Positions 8,864-17,485 of a stretch of DNA of 46,007 nucleotides are shown in pieces. Both the position numbers and the translations under genes were made by a program. Each line of letters begins with the position of its first letter. Within the stretch, counting starts at the first letter, position 1. Origin of the DNA: Clostridiales bacterium (GTDB lineage: Bacteria; Bacillota; Clostridia; Oscillospirales; CAG-272); NCBI GenBank assembly GCA_021202555.1, contig JAJQCT010000002.1, positions 1 to 46,007 on the forward strand, written 5' to 3'. The notes under the pieces are model-generated. The model searched no databases and had not been told where the DNA came from. It saw only the letters and a program-made list of their open reading frames with translations.

Positions 8864-10315
8864 TCATTCTGTTGCCTCTGCTGCGGCTGCGGTCTTTTTC
8901 TCGGATTTTCCAAGCTCGCGGTAGAGTCCGATTATCACAAATACGGAGATAACAAACGTAATTACATCAGCAGCCGGCATGAAATAAAGTATGCCCTCAA
9001 GACCGAAGAATAGCGGAAGCACGAGCGGAAGTCCTGCGCCAAGCACGACTTCACGAAGCATTGAAAGCGCCGTTGACTGCCACGCCTTGCCCATTGCCTG
9101 CATATAAATCGTCACGCCCTTGTTAACGCATGAAAGGAATACGCACGAAAGGAACACACGCAGGCATCTTACGCCGAAGTTGATGTAGTATTCGCTCTCG
9201 CCCGAGGAGCCGAAAAGTCCGATGAGCTGTGTCGGGAAAAGCTCGCAAATCAGGGTGCAGACAATTCCTATCGCAAGCTCCGAGAGAATCAGCCTTGTCA
9301 GAAGCCCCTTTACTCTGTCGTACCGACCGGCGCCCATGTTGTAGCCTACGACGGGAATGCAGCCAGCCGCCATTCCGATTGAAACCGAAATTATCACCTG
9401 AAAGAATTTCATCGCAATTCCGACGACGGCAGTCGGTATCTGCGTCAGCTCGTCAAGCGCGATTTCCGCCGTGCCGTAATTCACAATATCGCCGACGTAA
9501 GCTGCTATCATATTGTTGACTGCTGCCATTGAAAATACCATTGAAATCTGCGCGAGAAAGCTCGTGATGCCGAGCGGTATCATTCTCTTTACAACATTCA
9601 GCTTCGGAATCAGACAGTTTCTGTCGAGCCTTACTGTTTTCATGCGGAAAAGATAAATAAGCGACAGTATCGCCGCAATAATCTGCCCGATTATCGTCGC
9701 GAGCGCCGCGCCCTTCATTCCCATCCCGAGCGGGTAAATGAAAACATAGTCGAGAATAATGTTTGTAACCGCACCCGAAAGCAGTGTTGCCATCGCGTAA
9801 TTCGGGGAGCCGTCCGAGCGAATCACCGCGTTGAGCGCCTGACCGAACATATAAAAGGGAATACCGACGGTAATCCAGAAAAAGTACTCCTTTGCCAATT
9901 CAAACGTCTTGTCATTCACTCTGCCGCCGAAAAGCGTAATAAGCTGCTCGCTGAAAATAAAGTAAATCGCAGTCAGCACAATGCTTGATGCGACTACGAG
10001 AGTTACAGCAGACCCTACGCTCGCAGCCGCGCTCTTATTATCCTTCGCGCCGAGCCTCATGCTCATGAATGCGCAGCAGCCGTCGCCTATCATGACGGCG
10101 ATAGCAAGCGCGATTACGGTCATGGGGAATACAACGCTGTTCGCGGAGTTTCCGTATGAGCCGAGATAATCCGCGTTCGCGATGTAAAGCTGGTCTACTA
10201 TGTTGTAAAGCGCTCCGACGAGCAGGGAAATGATGCAGGGGACGGAGTATTTCAGCATCAGCCGACCAAGCCCCTCCTTTTCAAGATAGTCATTCGACCT
10301 TTCTTCTTTTGACAT
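8864..10315 (-). CDS. MATE family efflux transporter
   Basis: A 483-residue membrane protein with about 12 hydrophobic segments, in the two-lobe arrangement of multidrug and toxic compound extrusion transporters (Na+ or H+ antiporters). Family-typical parts are the N-terminal LMLKYSVPCIISLLVGALYN, VDQLYIA and the middle segment GMKGAALATIIGQ followed by a cytoplasmic loop. The ATG has GGAGG about 9 nt upstream. A promoter-like sequence and a terminator hairpin stand upstream in the leader. Substrates cannot be predicted. It lies downstream of the aromatic operon on the same strand but seems to be a separate unit. Confidence 0.9.
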   Translation of the reverse strand: MSKEERSNDYLEKEGLGRLMLKYSVPCIISLLVGALYNIVDQLYIANADYLGSYGNSANSVVFPMTVIALAIAVMIGDGCCAFMSMRLGAKDNKSAAASVGSAVTLVVASSIVLTAIYFIFSEQLITLFGGRVNDKTFELAKEYFFWITVGIPFYMFGQALNAVIRSDGSPNYAMATLLSGAVTNIILDYVFIYPLGMGMKGAALATIIGQIIAAILSLIYLFRMKTVRLDRNCLIPKLNVVKRMIPLGITSFLAQISMVFSMAAVNNMIAAYVGDIVNYGTAEIALDELTQIPTAVVGIAMKFFQVIISVSIGMAAGCIPVVGYNMGAGRYDRVKGLLTRLILSELAIGIVCTLICELFPTQLIGLFGSSGESEYYINFGVRCLRVFLSCVFLSCVNKGVTIYMQAMGKAWQSTALSMLREVVLGAGLPLVLPLFFGLEGILYFMPAADVITFVISVFVIIGLYRELGKSEKKTAAAAEATE

Positions 10316-10360
10316 TAAAAACCTCCGGTTTTATAAAATATAAAATATATTGACGCAAAC

Positions 10361-10396
10361 AAAAAGAGTGCGAGTCCTGTTCGGACTTACGCACTC
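10361..10396 (-). terminator. Terminator hairpin between aroF and the MATE gene
   Basis: On the minus strand GAGTGCG and AGTCC pair with GGACT and CGCACTC around GAACA (a two-base bulge, TA, on one side), followed by TTTTT. It probably ends the aromatic operon. Because a promoter-like sequence lies just upstream of it (10415-10443), it would also sit in the MATE leader, where it could act as an attenuator. Confidence 0.75.
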
Positions 10397-10414
10397 GTGC
10401 CGCTCAACATATAA

Positions 10415-10443
10415 ATTATATCATATTGCGGCGCTTTTTGCAA
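10415..10443 (-). promoter_or_regulatory. Promoter-like sequence upstream of the MATE gene
   Basis: Read on the minus strand: TTGCAA (10443-10438), 17 bp, TATAAT (10420-10415) with an extended -10 TG. The spacer end CAATATGATATAAT is identical to that of the pheA promoter. Predicted start is about 12 nt before the terminator hairpin. Confidence 0.6.
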
Positions 10444-10503
10444 GCGTCAATCTTCACAAATTTTAACGTGTCGGGCATAGGTGAAAATTGTCTTTTTGAC
10501 CGT

Positions 10504-11535
10504 TCACCCGAGCTTGTCCGCTATCTCGTAAATGAGGCGTTCGCTCTTATCCCAGCCGAGGCACGGATCCGTTATCGATTTACCGTAAACCCCGCCCGTA
10601 ACCGCCTGATTGCCGTCCTCTATGTAGCTTTCAATCATCAGACCCTTGACAAGCCTTTTAATGTCGGCGCTGTGCCTGCGGCTGTGAAGCACCTCCATTG
10701 AAATGCGTATCTGCTCCATATATTGCTTGCCGGAATTTGCGTGATTCGTATCGACGATGACAGTCGGATTTTCAAGCCCCGATTTTCCGTATATTTCAGC
10801 GAGGGATGACAAATCCTTGTAGTGATAATTCGGATGCGATACACCGCGTGAGTCAACGTATCCGCGCAAAATCGCGTGCGCATAGGGGTTCCCCTTGCTT
10901 TTTACCTCCCAGTTGCGGTAAATGAAGGCGTGTGAATGATGCGCCGCAGTTATTGAGTTCATCATTACGGAAATGTCGCCGCTCGTCGGATTTTTCATTC
11001 CAACGGGAATGTAAATTGCGCTTGAAACAAGTCGGTGAAACTGATTTTCGACTGATCTTGCGCCGACAGCGACGTAATTGAGTATATCGTCGAGAAAACG
11101 ATAATTTTCGGGATAGAGCATTTCGTCGGCGCATGAAAAGCCCGTCTCATTAAGCGCGCGCATATGAAGCGAGCGAATCGCGATGATTCCGCTCAAAAGA
11201 TCGGGATTGCCCTGAGGATTCGGCTGGTGAAGCATTCCCTTGTAGCCGTCGCCCGTCGTGCGCGGCTTTCCCGTGTAAACACGAGGAATTATAAAAATTT
11301 TGTCCTTTACTTTTTCCTGCACCTCGCGAAGCCGCGTGATATAATCGATTACGCTGTCCTCTCTGTCGGCGGAGCAGGGTCCTATAATGAGAATAAACCT
11401 GTCGTCCTCGCCTCTTAAAATCCTGTGTACCTCCTCGTCGCGTTCGGCTTTGACCTTCGCCGCCGTCTCGGTAACGGGATATTGGTATTTTATTTCCATC
11501 GGAATAGGCAGACGCCTGATGAATTCACAGTTCAT
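10504..11535 (-). CDS. aroF: 3-deoxy-7-phosphoheptulonate synthase (DAHP synthase, class I alpha)
   Basis: A 343-residue enzyme for the first shikimate step, joining phosphoenolpyruvate and erythrose 4-phosphate. It is of the E. coli AroF/G/H type: LIIGPCSA (phosphate and metal site), KPRTTGDGYKG, GARSVENQFHR and DTNHANSGK. Length fits this class, which usually carries the N-terminal feedback-control segment seen here (residues 1-45). Which aromatic amino acid inhibits it cannot be deduced. The ATG has GGGGGAAAA upstream with a long gap of about 12 nt; M13 is an alternative start. It is the last gene of the operon, though the first step of the pathway. Confidence 0.95.
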   Translation of the reverse strand: MNCEFIRRLPIPMEIKYQYPVTETAAKVKAERDEEVHRILRGEDDRFILIIGPCSADREDSVIDYITRLREVQEKVKDKIFIIPRVYTGKPRTTGDGYKGMLHQPNPQGNPDLLSGIIAIRSLHMRALNETGFSCADEMLYPENYRFLDDILNYVAVGARSVENQFHRLVSSAIYIPVGMKNPTSGDISVMMNSITAAHHSHAFIYRNWEVKSKGNPYAHAILRGYVDSRGVSHPNYHYKDLSSLAEIYGKSGLENPTVIVDTNHANSGKQYMEQIRISMEVLHSRRHSADIKRLVKGLMIESYIEDGNQAVTGGVYGKSITDPCLGWDKSERLIYEIADKLG

Positions 11536-11564
11536 GATGTGATGATTTTCCCCCTAATTTAATT

Positions 11565-12428
11565 TTACGTCTCCGGCTTGTCGAATATCGCGCGCCGAGA
11601 TGTCGAATAGCGCATCATTTCGCGCAGTCCCTCGCGGTCGCCCGCCAGAAGAAGTGATTTGAGCCTGTCAAGCTCTCCTTCAAAAAGATTCATTTCGTTT
11701 ATAAGCGCGTCGCGGTTGAGCAAAAACAGCTCGCTCCACATATCGTCATTGAGCCGCGCAATTCTTGTCAGGTCACGGAACGAATCTCCCGTGTATTCCT
11801 CAAGGTGAGGCGTCGTCTGACACGTCATGAGCGCTATCGCTATGCAGTGCGTGAGCTGCGACACGAACGCGATGATTTTGTCGTGTTCCTCGGGCGACAG
11901 CTCGGAAATTCTCGCGAATCCGAGAATTTCGCCGAGATTCCGGCAAAGCTCAATTGCATCGGAAGTATTTTTTTCTGTCGGTACGACGACGTAATTTGCG
12001 CCGCGGAAAATGGAATCGTCGCTGTTCTGCACGCCGCTCCGCTCACGTCCCGCCATCGGGTGTGCCGCTATAAATTCAACGTCATTCCGAAGAATGTTTT
12101 GTATGTCGTAAACTATGCATGACTTTACGCCCGTAACGTCCGTGATAATCGCGCCCGACTTGAAGAATTTCTGATATTCCTCGACCCACTCCTTGAAAAC
12201 GTGCGGATAAAGCGCGAATACGACGAGGTCAGCCTCGCTCACAACCGATTCCTCAACCTCATTTGTAGCGTATTCGACAAGCCCCTCGTCAAGCGCATAT
12301 TCGACGGAAGCGTGACTTCTCGTTATCGCCTTTACGTGATAACCCTGCTTTGTAAGCGACATCGCGTAGCTGCCGCCGAGAAGTCCGAGACCGACGATGA
12401 GTATTTTCATATCGTGATTAAGCTTCAA
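11565..12428 (-). CDS. tyrA: Prephenate dehydrogenase
   Basis: A 287-residue NAD(P)-dependent enzyme that converts prephenate to 4-hydroxyphenylpyruvate in tyrosine synthesis. The Rossmann loop MKILIVGLGLLGGSYA lies near the N-terminus. AHPMAGRERSG, TPTEKN-like VVPTEKN and HDKIIAFVSQLTH are family signatures. No C-terminal ACT domain is visible, unlike the longer Bacillus TyrA. I choose the TTG start at 12428: it overlaps the end of aroA by 11 nt and has GGAGG (12442-12438) exactly 9 nt upstream. The ATG at 12410 would lie 27 nt from that site. Confidence 0.93.
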   Translation of the reverse strand: MKLNHDMKILIVGLGLLGGSYAMSLTKQGYHVKAITRSHASVEYALDEGLVEYATNEVEESVVSEADLVVFALYPHVFKEWVEEYQKFFKSGAIITDVTGVKSCIVYDIQNILRNDVEFIAAHPMAGRERSGVQNSDDSIFRGANYVVVPTEKNTSDAIELCRNLGEILGFARISELSPEEHDKIIAFVSQLTHCIAIALMTCQTTPHLEEYTGDSFRDLTRIARLNDDMWSELFLLNRDALINEMNLFEGELDRLKSLLLAGDREGLREMMRYSTSRRAIFDKPET

Positions 12429-13635
12429 TTGTCAGAACCTCCCCGCCGAGATTTTTAATTATGTCAAAATATTCGGGCAGACTTTTGCTTACAGCCTCAG
12501 CCCCGTCGATGACGCCGCCGGTGAAAAGAAGCATGATTGACATTGCCATCACTATGCGGTGATCGTTATGTCCCGAAATCGCCTCACTGGGCGCATGAAG
12601 CGCGCCTCCCGACACGACAATTTCGTTTTCGTAAATTTTTGTATCAACGCCAAGCTTTGAAAGCTCCTCTGCCATTGCCGTGCCTCTGTCGCTTTCCTTT
12701 ATTTTAAGCCGCGCCGTGTCAGTCAGCGTAACGCCGCCCGACAGCGCGCCGAACGCCATGAGAATCGGCGCCAGATCGGGACATTCTGCGACGGAGATTA
12801 CAGCGTGACCTTTTTTTATTTCATCGAAAGCCGAAACGCACACCTTGTCGCCCTGAAGCGAATTTTCGTCAAGACCCGAGACGTTAACGTCAAATCCGAG
12901 CTTTGATGCGGCAATGAAAAACGCAGCATTCGACCAGTCTCCCTCGACCGCTCCGCAAAACGGGCGATATTTACGTTTTCCGTTTACGATAAACGTGTAT
13001 TTGTCGGGACGCAAAATTTCAATTCCGAATTTATGAAGCGCGTCGAGCGTCAGGTCGATGTAGGGCGCACTTTCAAGCGGCGGCTCGACCGTGATTTTGC
13101 TCTCTCCGTCAGCGAAGGGAAGTGCGAAAAGAAGCCCGCTTATAAACTGGCTGCTTATATTTCCCGGGATATGATATTCCCCCGCGGGAAGTTTCCCTTC
13201 AAGCGTTACGCAGTTATCCGAAAGCTCGAATTTCAGCCCGTTTTTTTTCGCAATATCAGCATATACGCCGAGAGGTCGCGACATCAGTCGCTTTGAGCCG
13301 AAAAGCGTCACGTTTGCCCCTGTCATAAATGCGACGGGAATCAAAAACCGCAGCGTACTTCCGCATTCAAGACATGACGCGGTAATATTTCCGTCGGGAA
13401 TTTGCGAAAGCCCGTTTCCGACGACAGTGAGAGTGTCTCCGTCGCGCGAAAATCCGGCGCCGAATGCTGATAGGACGTTCATCGTAGCCGTCATATCGTC
13501 GGATTTCGCTACGCCTTTTATGACGCTTGTGCCGTCCGAAAGACCCGCACATATGAGCATACGGTGAGCGACGCTTTTTGACGGCGGGCAGACGACATTT
13601 CCGTGAAGCGATGATTTTCCGATTTTTACCCTCAT
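12418..13635 (-). CDS. aroA: 3-phosphoshikimate 1-carboxyvinyltransferase (EPSP synthase)
   Basis: A 405-residue EPSP synthase, which adds enolpyruvate from PEP to shikimate 3-phosphate (the glyphosate target). Seen: CPPSKSVAHRMLIC near the N-terminus (PSKS substrate-binding motif), LECGSTLRFLIPVA, EGDWSNAAFF and HNDHRIVMAM near the C-terminus. The open frame extends 99 codons further upstream, over aroQ in another frame, but family alignment and an ATGA overlap with the aroQ stop put the start at 13635 (MRVKIG). The motif LECGSTLRF differs from the NAGTAMRPL of class I enzymes, so glyphosate response is uncertain. Confidence 0.95.
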   Translation of the reverse strand: MRVKIGKSSLHGNVVCPPSKSVAHRMLICAGLSDGTSVIKGVAKSDDMTATMNVLSAFGAGFSRDGDTLTVVGNGLSQIPDGNITASCLECGSTLRFLIPVAFMTGANVTLFGSKRLMSRPLGVYADIAKKNGLKFELSDNCVTLEGKLPAGEYHIPGNISSQFISGLLFALPFADGESKITVEPPLESAPYIDLTLDALHKFGIEILRPDKYTFIVNGKRKYRPFCGAVEGDWSNAAFFIAASKLGFDVNVSGLDENSLQGDKVCVSAFDEIKKGHAVISVAECPDLAPILMAFGALSGGVTLTDTARLKIKESDRGTAMAEELSKLGVDTKIYENEIVVSGGALHAPSEAISGHNDHRIVMAMSIMLLFTGGVIDGAEAVSKSLPEYFDIIKNLGGEVLTIEA

Positions 13636-14069
13636 TTTGAGGAGTTCCTTTCGATGAGCATATCCATAGCCTCGATGTAGCCGTCTGTTCCGTGTCCCGA
13701 AATCGTACCGATGCAGGCGGCTCTTATGTAGCTGATTTTGCGGAAAGGCTCGCGCTCGTCTACATCTGTGATGTGAACCTCTACCGTCGGCAGCGACACG
13801 GATTTTACGGCGTCGAGAAGCGCTATGCTCGTGTGAGTGTACGCGCCCGGATTTATCACAATTCCGTCGTATTTCCCGTGCGCTGTCTGAATGAAATCGA
13901 CAAGGTCGCCCTCGTGATTCGACTGAAAGCACTTTACCTCGACCCCTGCCTCATCGGCGTGGTCGTGAATCTTTTTGACGAGCGAATAATATGTTTCCTT
14001 GCCGTAAATGTCAGGCTCGCGAATCCCCAGCATATTGAGATTCGGACCGTTTATAACCATTATCTTCAT
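13632..14069 (-). CDS. aroQ: 3-dehydroquinate dehydratase, type II
   Basis: A 145-residue dodecameric type II dehydroquinase. Signatures in order: MVINGPNLNMLGIREPDIYG (3-22) with the catalytic Tyr, FQSNHEGDLVDFIQ, VINPGAYTHTSIALLDA and VEVHITDVDEREPFR with the catalytic His region. The family is usually 140-160 residues. A gap of 17 nt separates it from the aroEK fusion upstream, and its stop overlaps the aroA start (ATGA). The usual AroD-type enzyme is not in this window, so this is the operon's dehydratase. Confidence 0.96.
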   Translation of the reverse strand: MKIMVINGPNLNMLGIREPDIYGKETYYSLVKKIHDHADEAGVEVKCFQSNHEGDLVDFIQTAHGKYDGIVINPGAYTHTSIALLDAVKSVSLPTVEVHITDVDEREPFRKISYIRAACIGTISGHGTDGYIEAMDMLIERNSSK

Positions 14070-14086
14070 AGCTTCAAATACCTTTT

Positions 14087-15364
14087 TCAGTGATTTCTGA
14101 ACTCCTTCATGATTTCAACCGCCATTGCGTTGGGCGTTATCATCTCTTTTATTATGCAGTCCGCGCTTGATTTGTAAAGCTCGTACCGTTCGTTATAGCG
14201 CCTTGTAATATCCTCTATGCTTGACGCGAGAGGTCTGTCGCGCGTCGGAAGCAAATGCTCGGGCGGACGGTCGAGAAAGTAAATCCGACCGTTTCTCGCA
14301 AGCGCGCGGACATTTTCTGGGCGAAGCACCGTTCCGCCGCCCGTCGCGATGATGCATCCGACGTTCTCAGATGCGATTTCGGAGGTGATTTTGCTTTCTA
14401 TATCGCGGAACAGCTCCTCGCCTCCCAGTTCAAATATCACGGGAATTTTAAGTCCCGTTCTTCTTACTATGCGCTCGTCAATATCAAAGAATCTGCGGTT
14501 GAGCTTGACCGCAAGCTTTTTGCCGATTGTGCTTTTTCCGCTTCCCGGCATTCCGATAAGAACAAGGTTTTCCTTATCCGTGTGGATTTTTGTGTACACA
14601 CGGTCGAGTGCGTCGTCGGGAATATATGTACCCGTGAAAATCTCCGACGCCCACTTTGCCTGCGCGACGAGCATATAAAGACCGCCGACGGCGGGAATCC
14701 CCCGCGCCCTTGCTTCAAGTACAAGATTTGTGCGCAGCGGATTATATATCGCGTCGATCACGCCCGAAAGCTTCGGGAAAAACGAAATGTCAATCGGCAT
14801 ACCCGCTCGCCCGCCGCCTCCGTCGGCATACGGGAACATTCCGCACGGCGTTGTGTTGATTATTATGTCGGCGTCGGTGTGAAATTTACAGGCGCTTTCG
14901 TATGTTATTGCTCCCTCGCCCTCGCTTCTGCTGACGACGATGACTGACGAGGCGCCCATATCCGCCGCGACAGCAAGCGCTGTTTTCGACGTGCCGCCCG
15001 TGCCGAGAATAAGCACCTTTTTCCCACGAAGCGTAATGCCCGCGCGGTTTATAAGTGCCCGCATTCCGTAAAAATCCGTGTTGTAGCCGTAAAGCTTGCC
15101 TCCGCGATTTACGATAGTGTTCACGGCGCCGATTCTGCTCGCGTGATGGTCTATTTTTTCAAGATAGGGAATTACGTCGCGCTTATAGGGAATCGTCACG
15201 TTAATTGCGCGGAATTCACGGCGGCGCATGAAGCCGTCAAGCTCGTCGGGCGCAAGCTCGAGAAGCTTATAATCGTATGAGGCGAGGCAGGCGTGTATTT
15301 CCCTTGAATAGCTGTGCGGAAGATGCTCGCCGATAAGACCGTATGAAAAATCGTCCGACATCAT
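14087..15364 (-). CDS. Fused shikimate dehydrogenase / shikimate kinase (AroE-AroK)
   Basis: A 425-residue bifunctional protein. Residues 1-255 are shikimate dehydrogenase (AroE): NVTIPYK with catalytic K61, GAVNT (79-83), GYNTD with D97, and the NADP loop GTGGTSK (121-127). Residues 265-425 are shikimate kinase (AroK): Walker A GMPGSGKST (271-279), shikimate-binding D294 and D296 in FFDIDE, GGEELFR, and GGGT (342-345), then the lid Arg region TRDRPL. The join is a short linker near 255-265. The two domains catalyse consecutive reactions (dehydroshikimate to shikimate to shikimate 3-phosphate). The start overlaps the aroC stop (ATGA). The fusion is in one frame with no stop, so it appears genuine. 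Confidence 0.95.
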   Translation of the reverse strand: MMSDDFSYGLIGEHLPHSYSREIHACLASYDYKLLELAPDELDGFMRRREFRAINVTIPYKRDVIPYLEKIDHHASRIGAVNTIVNRGGKLYGYNTDFYGMRALINRAGITLRGKKVLILGTGGTSKTALAVAADMGASSVIVVSRSEGEGAITYESACKFHTDADIIINTTPCGMFPYADGGGGRAGMPIDISFFPKLSGVIDAIYNPLRTNLVLEARARGIPAVGGLYMLVAQAKWASEIFTGTYIPDDALDRVYTKIHTDKENLVLIGMPGSGKSTIGKKLAVKLNRRFFDIDERIVRRTGLKIPVIFELGGEELFRDIESKITSEIASENVGCIIATGGGTVLRPENVRALARNGRIYFLDRPPEHLLPTRDRPLASSIEDITRRYNERYELYKSSADCIIKEMITPNAMAVEIMKEFRNH

Positions 15365-16437
15365 AAAAATCCTCCCATCGAAAGCAAATCGCGTACCGCA
15401 AGTGCCGCTCCTGCGTTTACAACAGCCCTTGCGCGGTGAACAACTGCGGGATCGTGCCGCCCCTCAATTCTGAGAGAGACGTTTTCGCGTGTTTTTATAT
15501 TGACAGATTCCTGTTCCTTGTAAATTGAAGGCGTCGGCTTGACGGCGCATCTCATGATTATCGGCTCGCCGTCGGAAATTCCGCCGAGAATGCCGCCGCA
15601 CCTGTTCGTTTTTGTGTGAATTTCACCGGCGGATGCATAAAACGAATCATTTGATTCGCTCCCCTTCATATCGGCAAGCGAAAATCCGCCGCCGAACTCG
15701 ACTCCCTTGATTGCCGGAATCGAAAACATCATATGTGAGAGAACTCCCTCGACAGTGTCAAACCACGGCTCTCCAACGCCGGCTGGAAGCCCGCAGATTG
15801 CCGTTTCAAGCACTCCTCCGACACTGTCGCCCTCGGATTTCGCGGCGAGAATGCGCTCCTTCATTGCCTTTTCGGCATTCCCGTCAAGTACGGCAAAATC
15901 CATGTCGGAAAGCGCTGAAATATCCGCGTCAACGTCCGAAAATTCGCGGTCGGAGACGCCGCCGCACCTTTTGATGTGCGTTCCGATTCTGATTCCCTGA
16001 CGCATAAGCGAAAGCTCCGCGACGGCTCCTGCCGCGACAAGTCCCGCCGTGATTCGACCCGAGAAATGTCCGCCGCCGCGATAGTCCCCGAAGCCCTTAT
16101 ATTTTATATATCCCGTGTAGTCGGCGTGTCCCGGGCGGCAAACGCTCACGAGCGCGTCGTAATCGGCGCTTTTTGTGTTTTTGTTGTAAATGAGAAACGA
16201 TATTGGAGTTCCCGTCGTCGTTCCATTGTAAACACCGCTTAAAATTTCAGCCCTGTCGTCCTCCCGCCGCGCCGTTGAAAGCGCTCCGACGGCTCGCCTT
16301 TGATTCATGCGGTGCGAGATAAATTCCTCGTCGATTTCAAGTCCCGGCTCAATCCCGTCAAGCACCGCCCCGACGGCGCTGCCGTGACTTTCACCGAAAA
16401 TTGTCACCGTGACGCAGCTTCCGAATGTGTTTTTCAT
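15361..16437 (-). CDS. aroC: Chorismate synthase
   Basis: A 358-residue FMN-dependent enzyme forming chorismate from EPSP. Signatures: GESHGSAVGAVLDG near the N-terminus, RREDDRAEILSGV, RPGHADYTGYIKY with the following GDYRGGGHFSGR (phosphate and FMN binding), and KPTPSIYKEQ. The frame is open for 19 more codons upstream, but MKNTFGS at 16437 is the family start, has a GGGGGGAAA ribosome binding site and forms an ATGA overlap with the aroB stop. Length is normal for the family. Confidence 0.96.
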   Translation of the reverse strand: MKNTFGSCVTVTIFGESHGSAVGAVLDGIEPGLEIDEEFISHRMNQRRAVGALSTARREDDRAEILSGVYNGTTTGTPISFLIYNKNTKSADYDALVSVCRPGHADYTGYIKYKGFGDYRGGGHFSGRITAGLVAAGAVAELSLMRQGIRIGTHIKRCGGVSDREFSDVDADISALSDMDFAVLDGNAEKAMKERILAAKSEGDSVGGVLETAICGLPAGVGEPWFDTVEGVLSHMMFSIPAIKGVEFGGGFSLADMKGSESNDSFYASAGEIHTKTNRCGGILGGISDGEPIIMRCAVKPTPSIYKEQESVNIKTRENVSLRIEGRHDPAVVHRARAVVNAGAALAVRDLLSMGGFL

Positions 16438-17468
16438 GCTTGCGTTTCCCCCCACAAATCTTTCATTTTTGAGGTGAATTCCCCGATTCCGCATCGTCTG
16501 AATTCAAAGCTTCCGATTTCGGGAACGACTACGTAATTTATCGTGTCGCCGTCGAGCTTTTTGTCGTGCGATATGAACGAAAGCGCCCTGTCAATGTCAA
16601 TCGGATACTTTACGGCAAGCCCCGCATTTTCAAGAAGTGAGCTGAGCCTCTCCCTGACCTCACCCTCGCACATCGGGAGCATACCGAGCGCGACGCATTC
16701 TCCGTGATAAAGCCTGCCCTCCGCGGAGCTTTCGATTCCGTGACCGAGCGTGTGACCGAAATTCAGCACACGCCTTTTGCCGTGCTCCGTCTCGTCCTCC
16801 TCGACAACGCTTTTTTTAATCAAAAGCGAGCTGACGATAACGTCGTCGAGCGCGTCATTTCCGATTTTGCCCTTTACAATATTCCTCTCCATCCGTCCGA
16901 AAAATTCCGCGTCAGAGGTTGCAGCCATTTTTATCGATTCGGCAAGACCGCAGGAGAGCTGACGGTCGGGAAGGGTGGACAATACGTCGGGGTCAATCAA
17001 AACGTGCCTCGGCTGATAAAACGCGCCGACGCAGTTTTTGACGCCCTCGTGATTGATTGCCGTTTTGCCGCCGATTGACGAATCCACCATTGAAAGAAGC
17101 GTCGTCGGTATGTTGTAAAAATCAACTCCGCGCATATACATCGACGCCGCGAATCCCGCAAGATCGCCAACAACACCGCCGCCGACAGCGACGACAGCGT
17201 CAGTTCGCGTGAATTTCTGCGCTATCATAACCGTGAGAATGCGCGAAAGGTAATCGAAGCTCTTGCTCCCCTCGCCGCACGGCACCGTGACGATTTTCGC
17301 GGACGAACACTGCGAGGCGACCGCTGCCGCGTAATCTATCGGCACACCGCTGTCCGTGACGATAAGCACACGGCGCGTGAGATTCAGGTATTTGACTGCT
17401 GTCTGAAGCGAGCCGCGTTCGATTGAAATGTCGTAGCTTTTTTCTCCAAGCTCCATTCTTATGTTCAT
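16434..17468 (-). CDS. aroB: 3-dehydroquinate synthase
   Basis: A 344-residue NAD- and zinc-dependent enzyme of the second shikimate step. Seen: AVGGGVVGDLAGFAAS (NAD-binding glycine-rich stretch), IPTTLLSMVDSSIGGK, GLAESIKMA, and the metal ligands in FGHTLGHGIE and HGECVALGM. The start follows pheA by 17 nt with AAGGGGAC as ribosome binding site. It is the second gene of the operon. Confidence 0.96.
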   Translation of the reverse strand: MNIRMELGEKSYDISIERGSLQTAVKYLNLTRRVLIVTDSGVPIDYAAAVASQCSSAKIVTVPCGEGSKSFDYLSRILTVMIAQKFTRTDAVVAVGGGVVGDLAGFAASMYMRGVDFYNIPTTLLSMVDSSIGGKTAINHEGVKNCVGAFYQPRHVLIDPDVLSTLPDRQLSCGLAESIKMAATSDAEFFGRMERNIVKGKIGNDALDDVIVSSLLIKKSVVEEDETEHGKRRVLNFGHTLGHGIESSAEGRLYHGECVALGMLPMCEGEVRERLSSLLENAGLAVKYPIDIDRALSFISHDKKLDGDTINYVVVPEIGSFEFRRCGIGEFTSKMKDLWGETQA

Positions 17469-17485
17469 GAAGGAGTCCCCTTTGC

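Noticed and set aside
13636-13932. N-terminal extension of aroA
   Set aside because: It overlaps aroQ in another frame, is Arg-rich and nonsensical, and the ATGA overlap and family start favour 13635.
14255-14947. A 230-codon open frame opposite aroEK
   Set aside because: It lies antisense to a clearly real gene, has no ribosome binding site or family resemblance, and reflects the GC-rich codon pattern.
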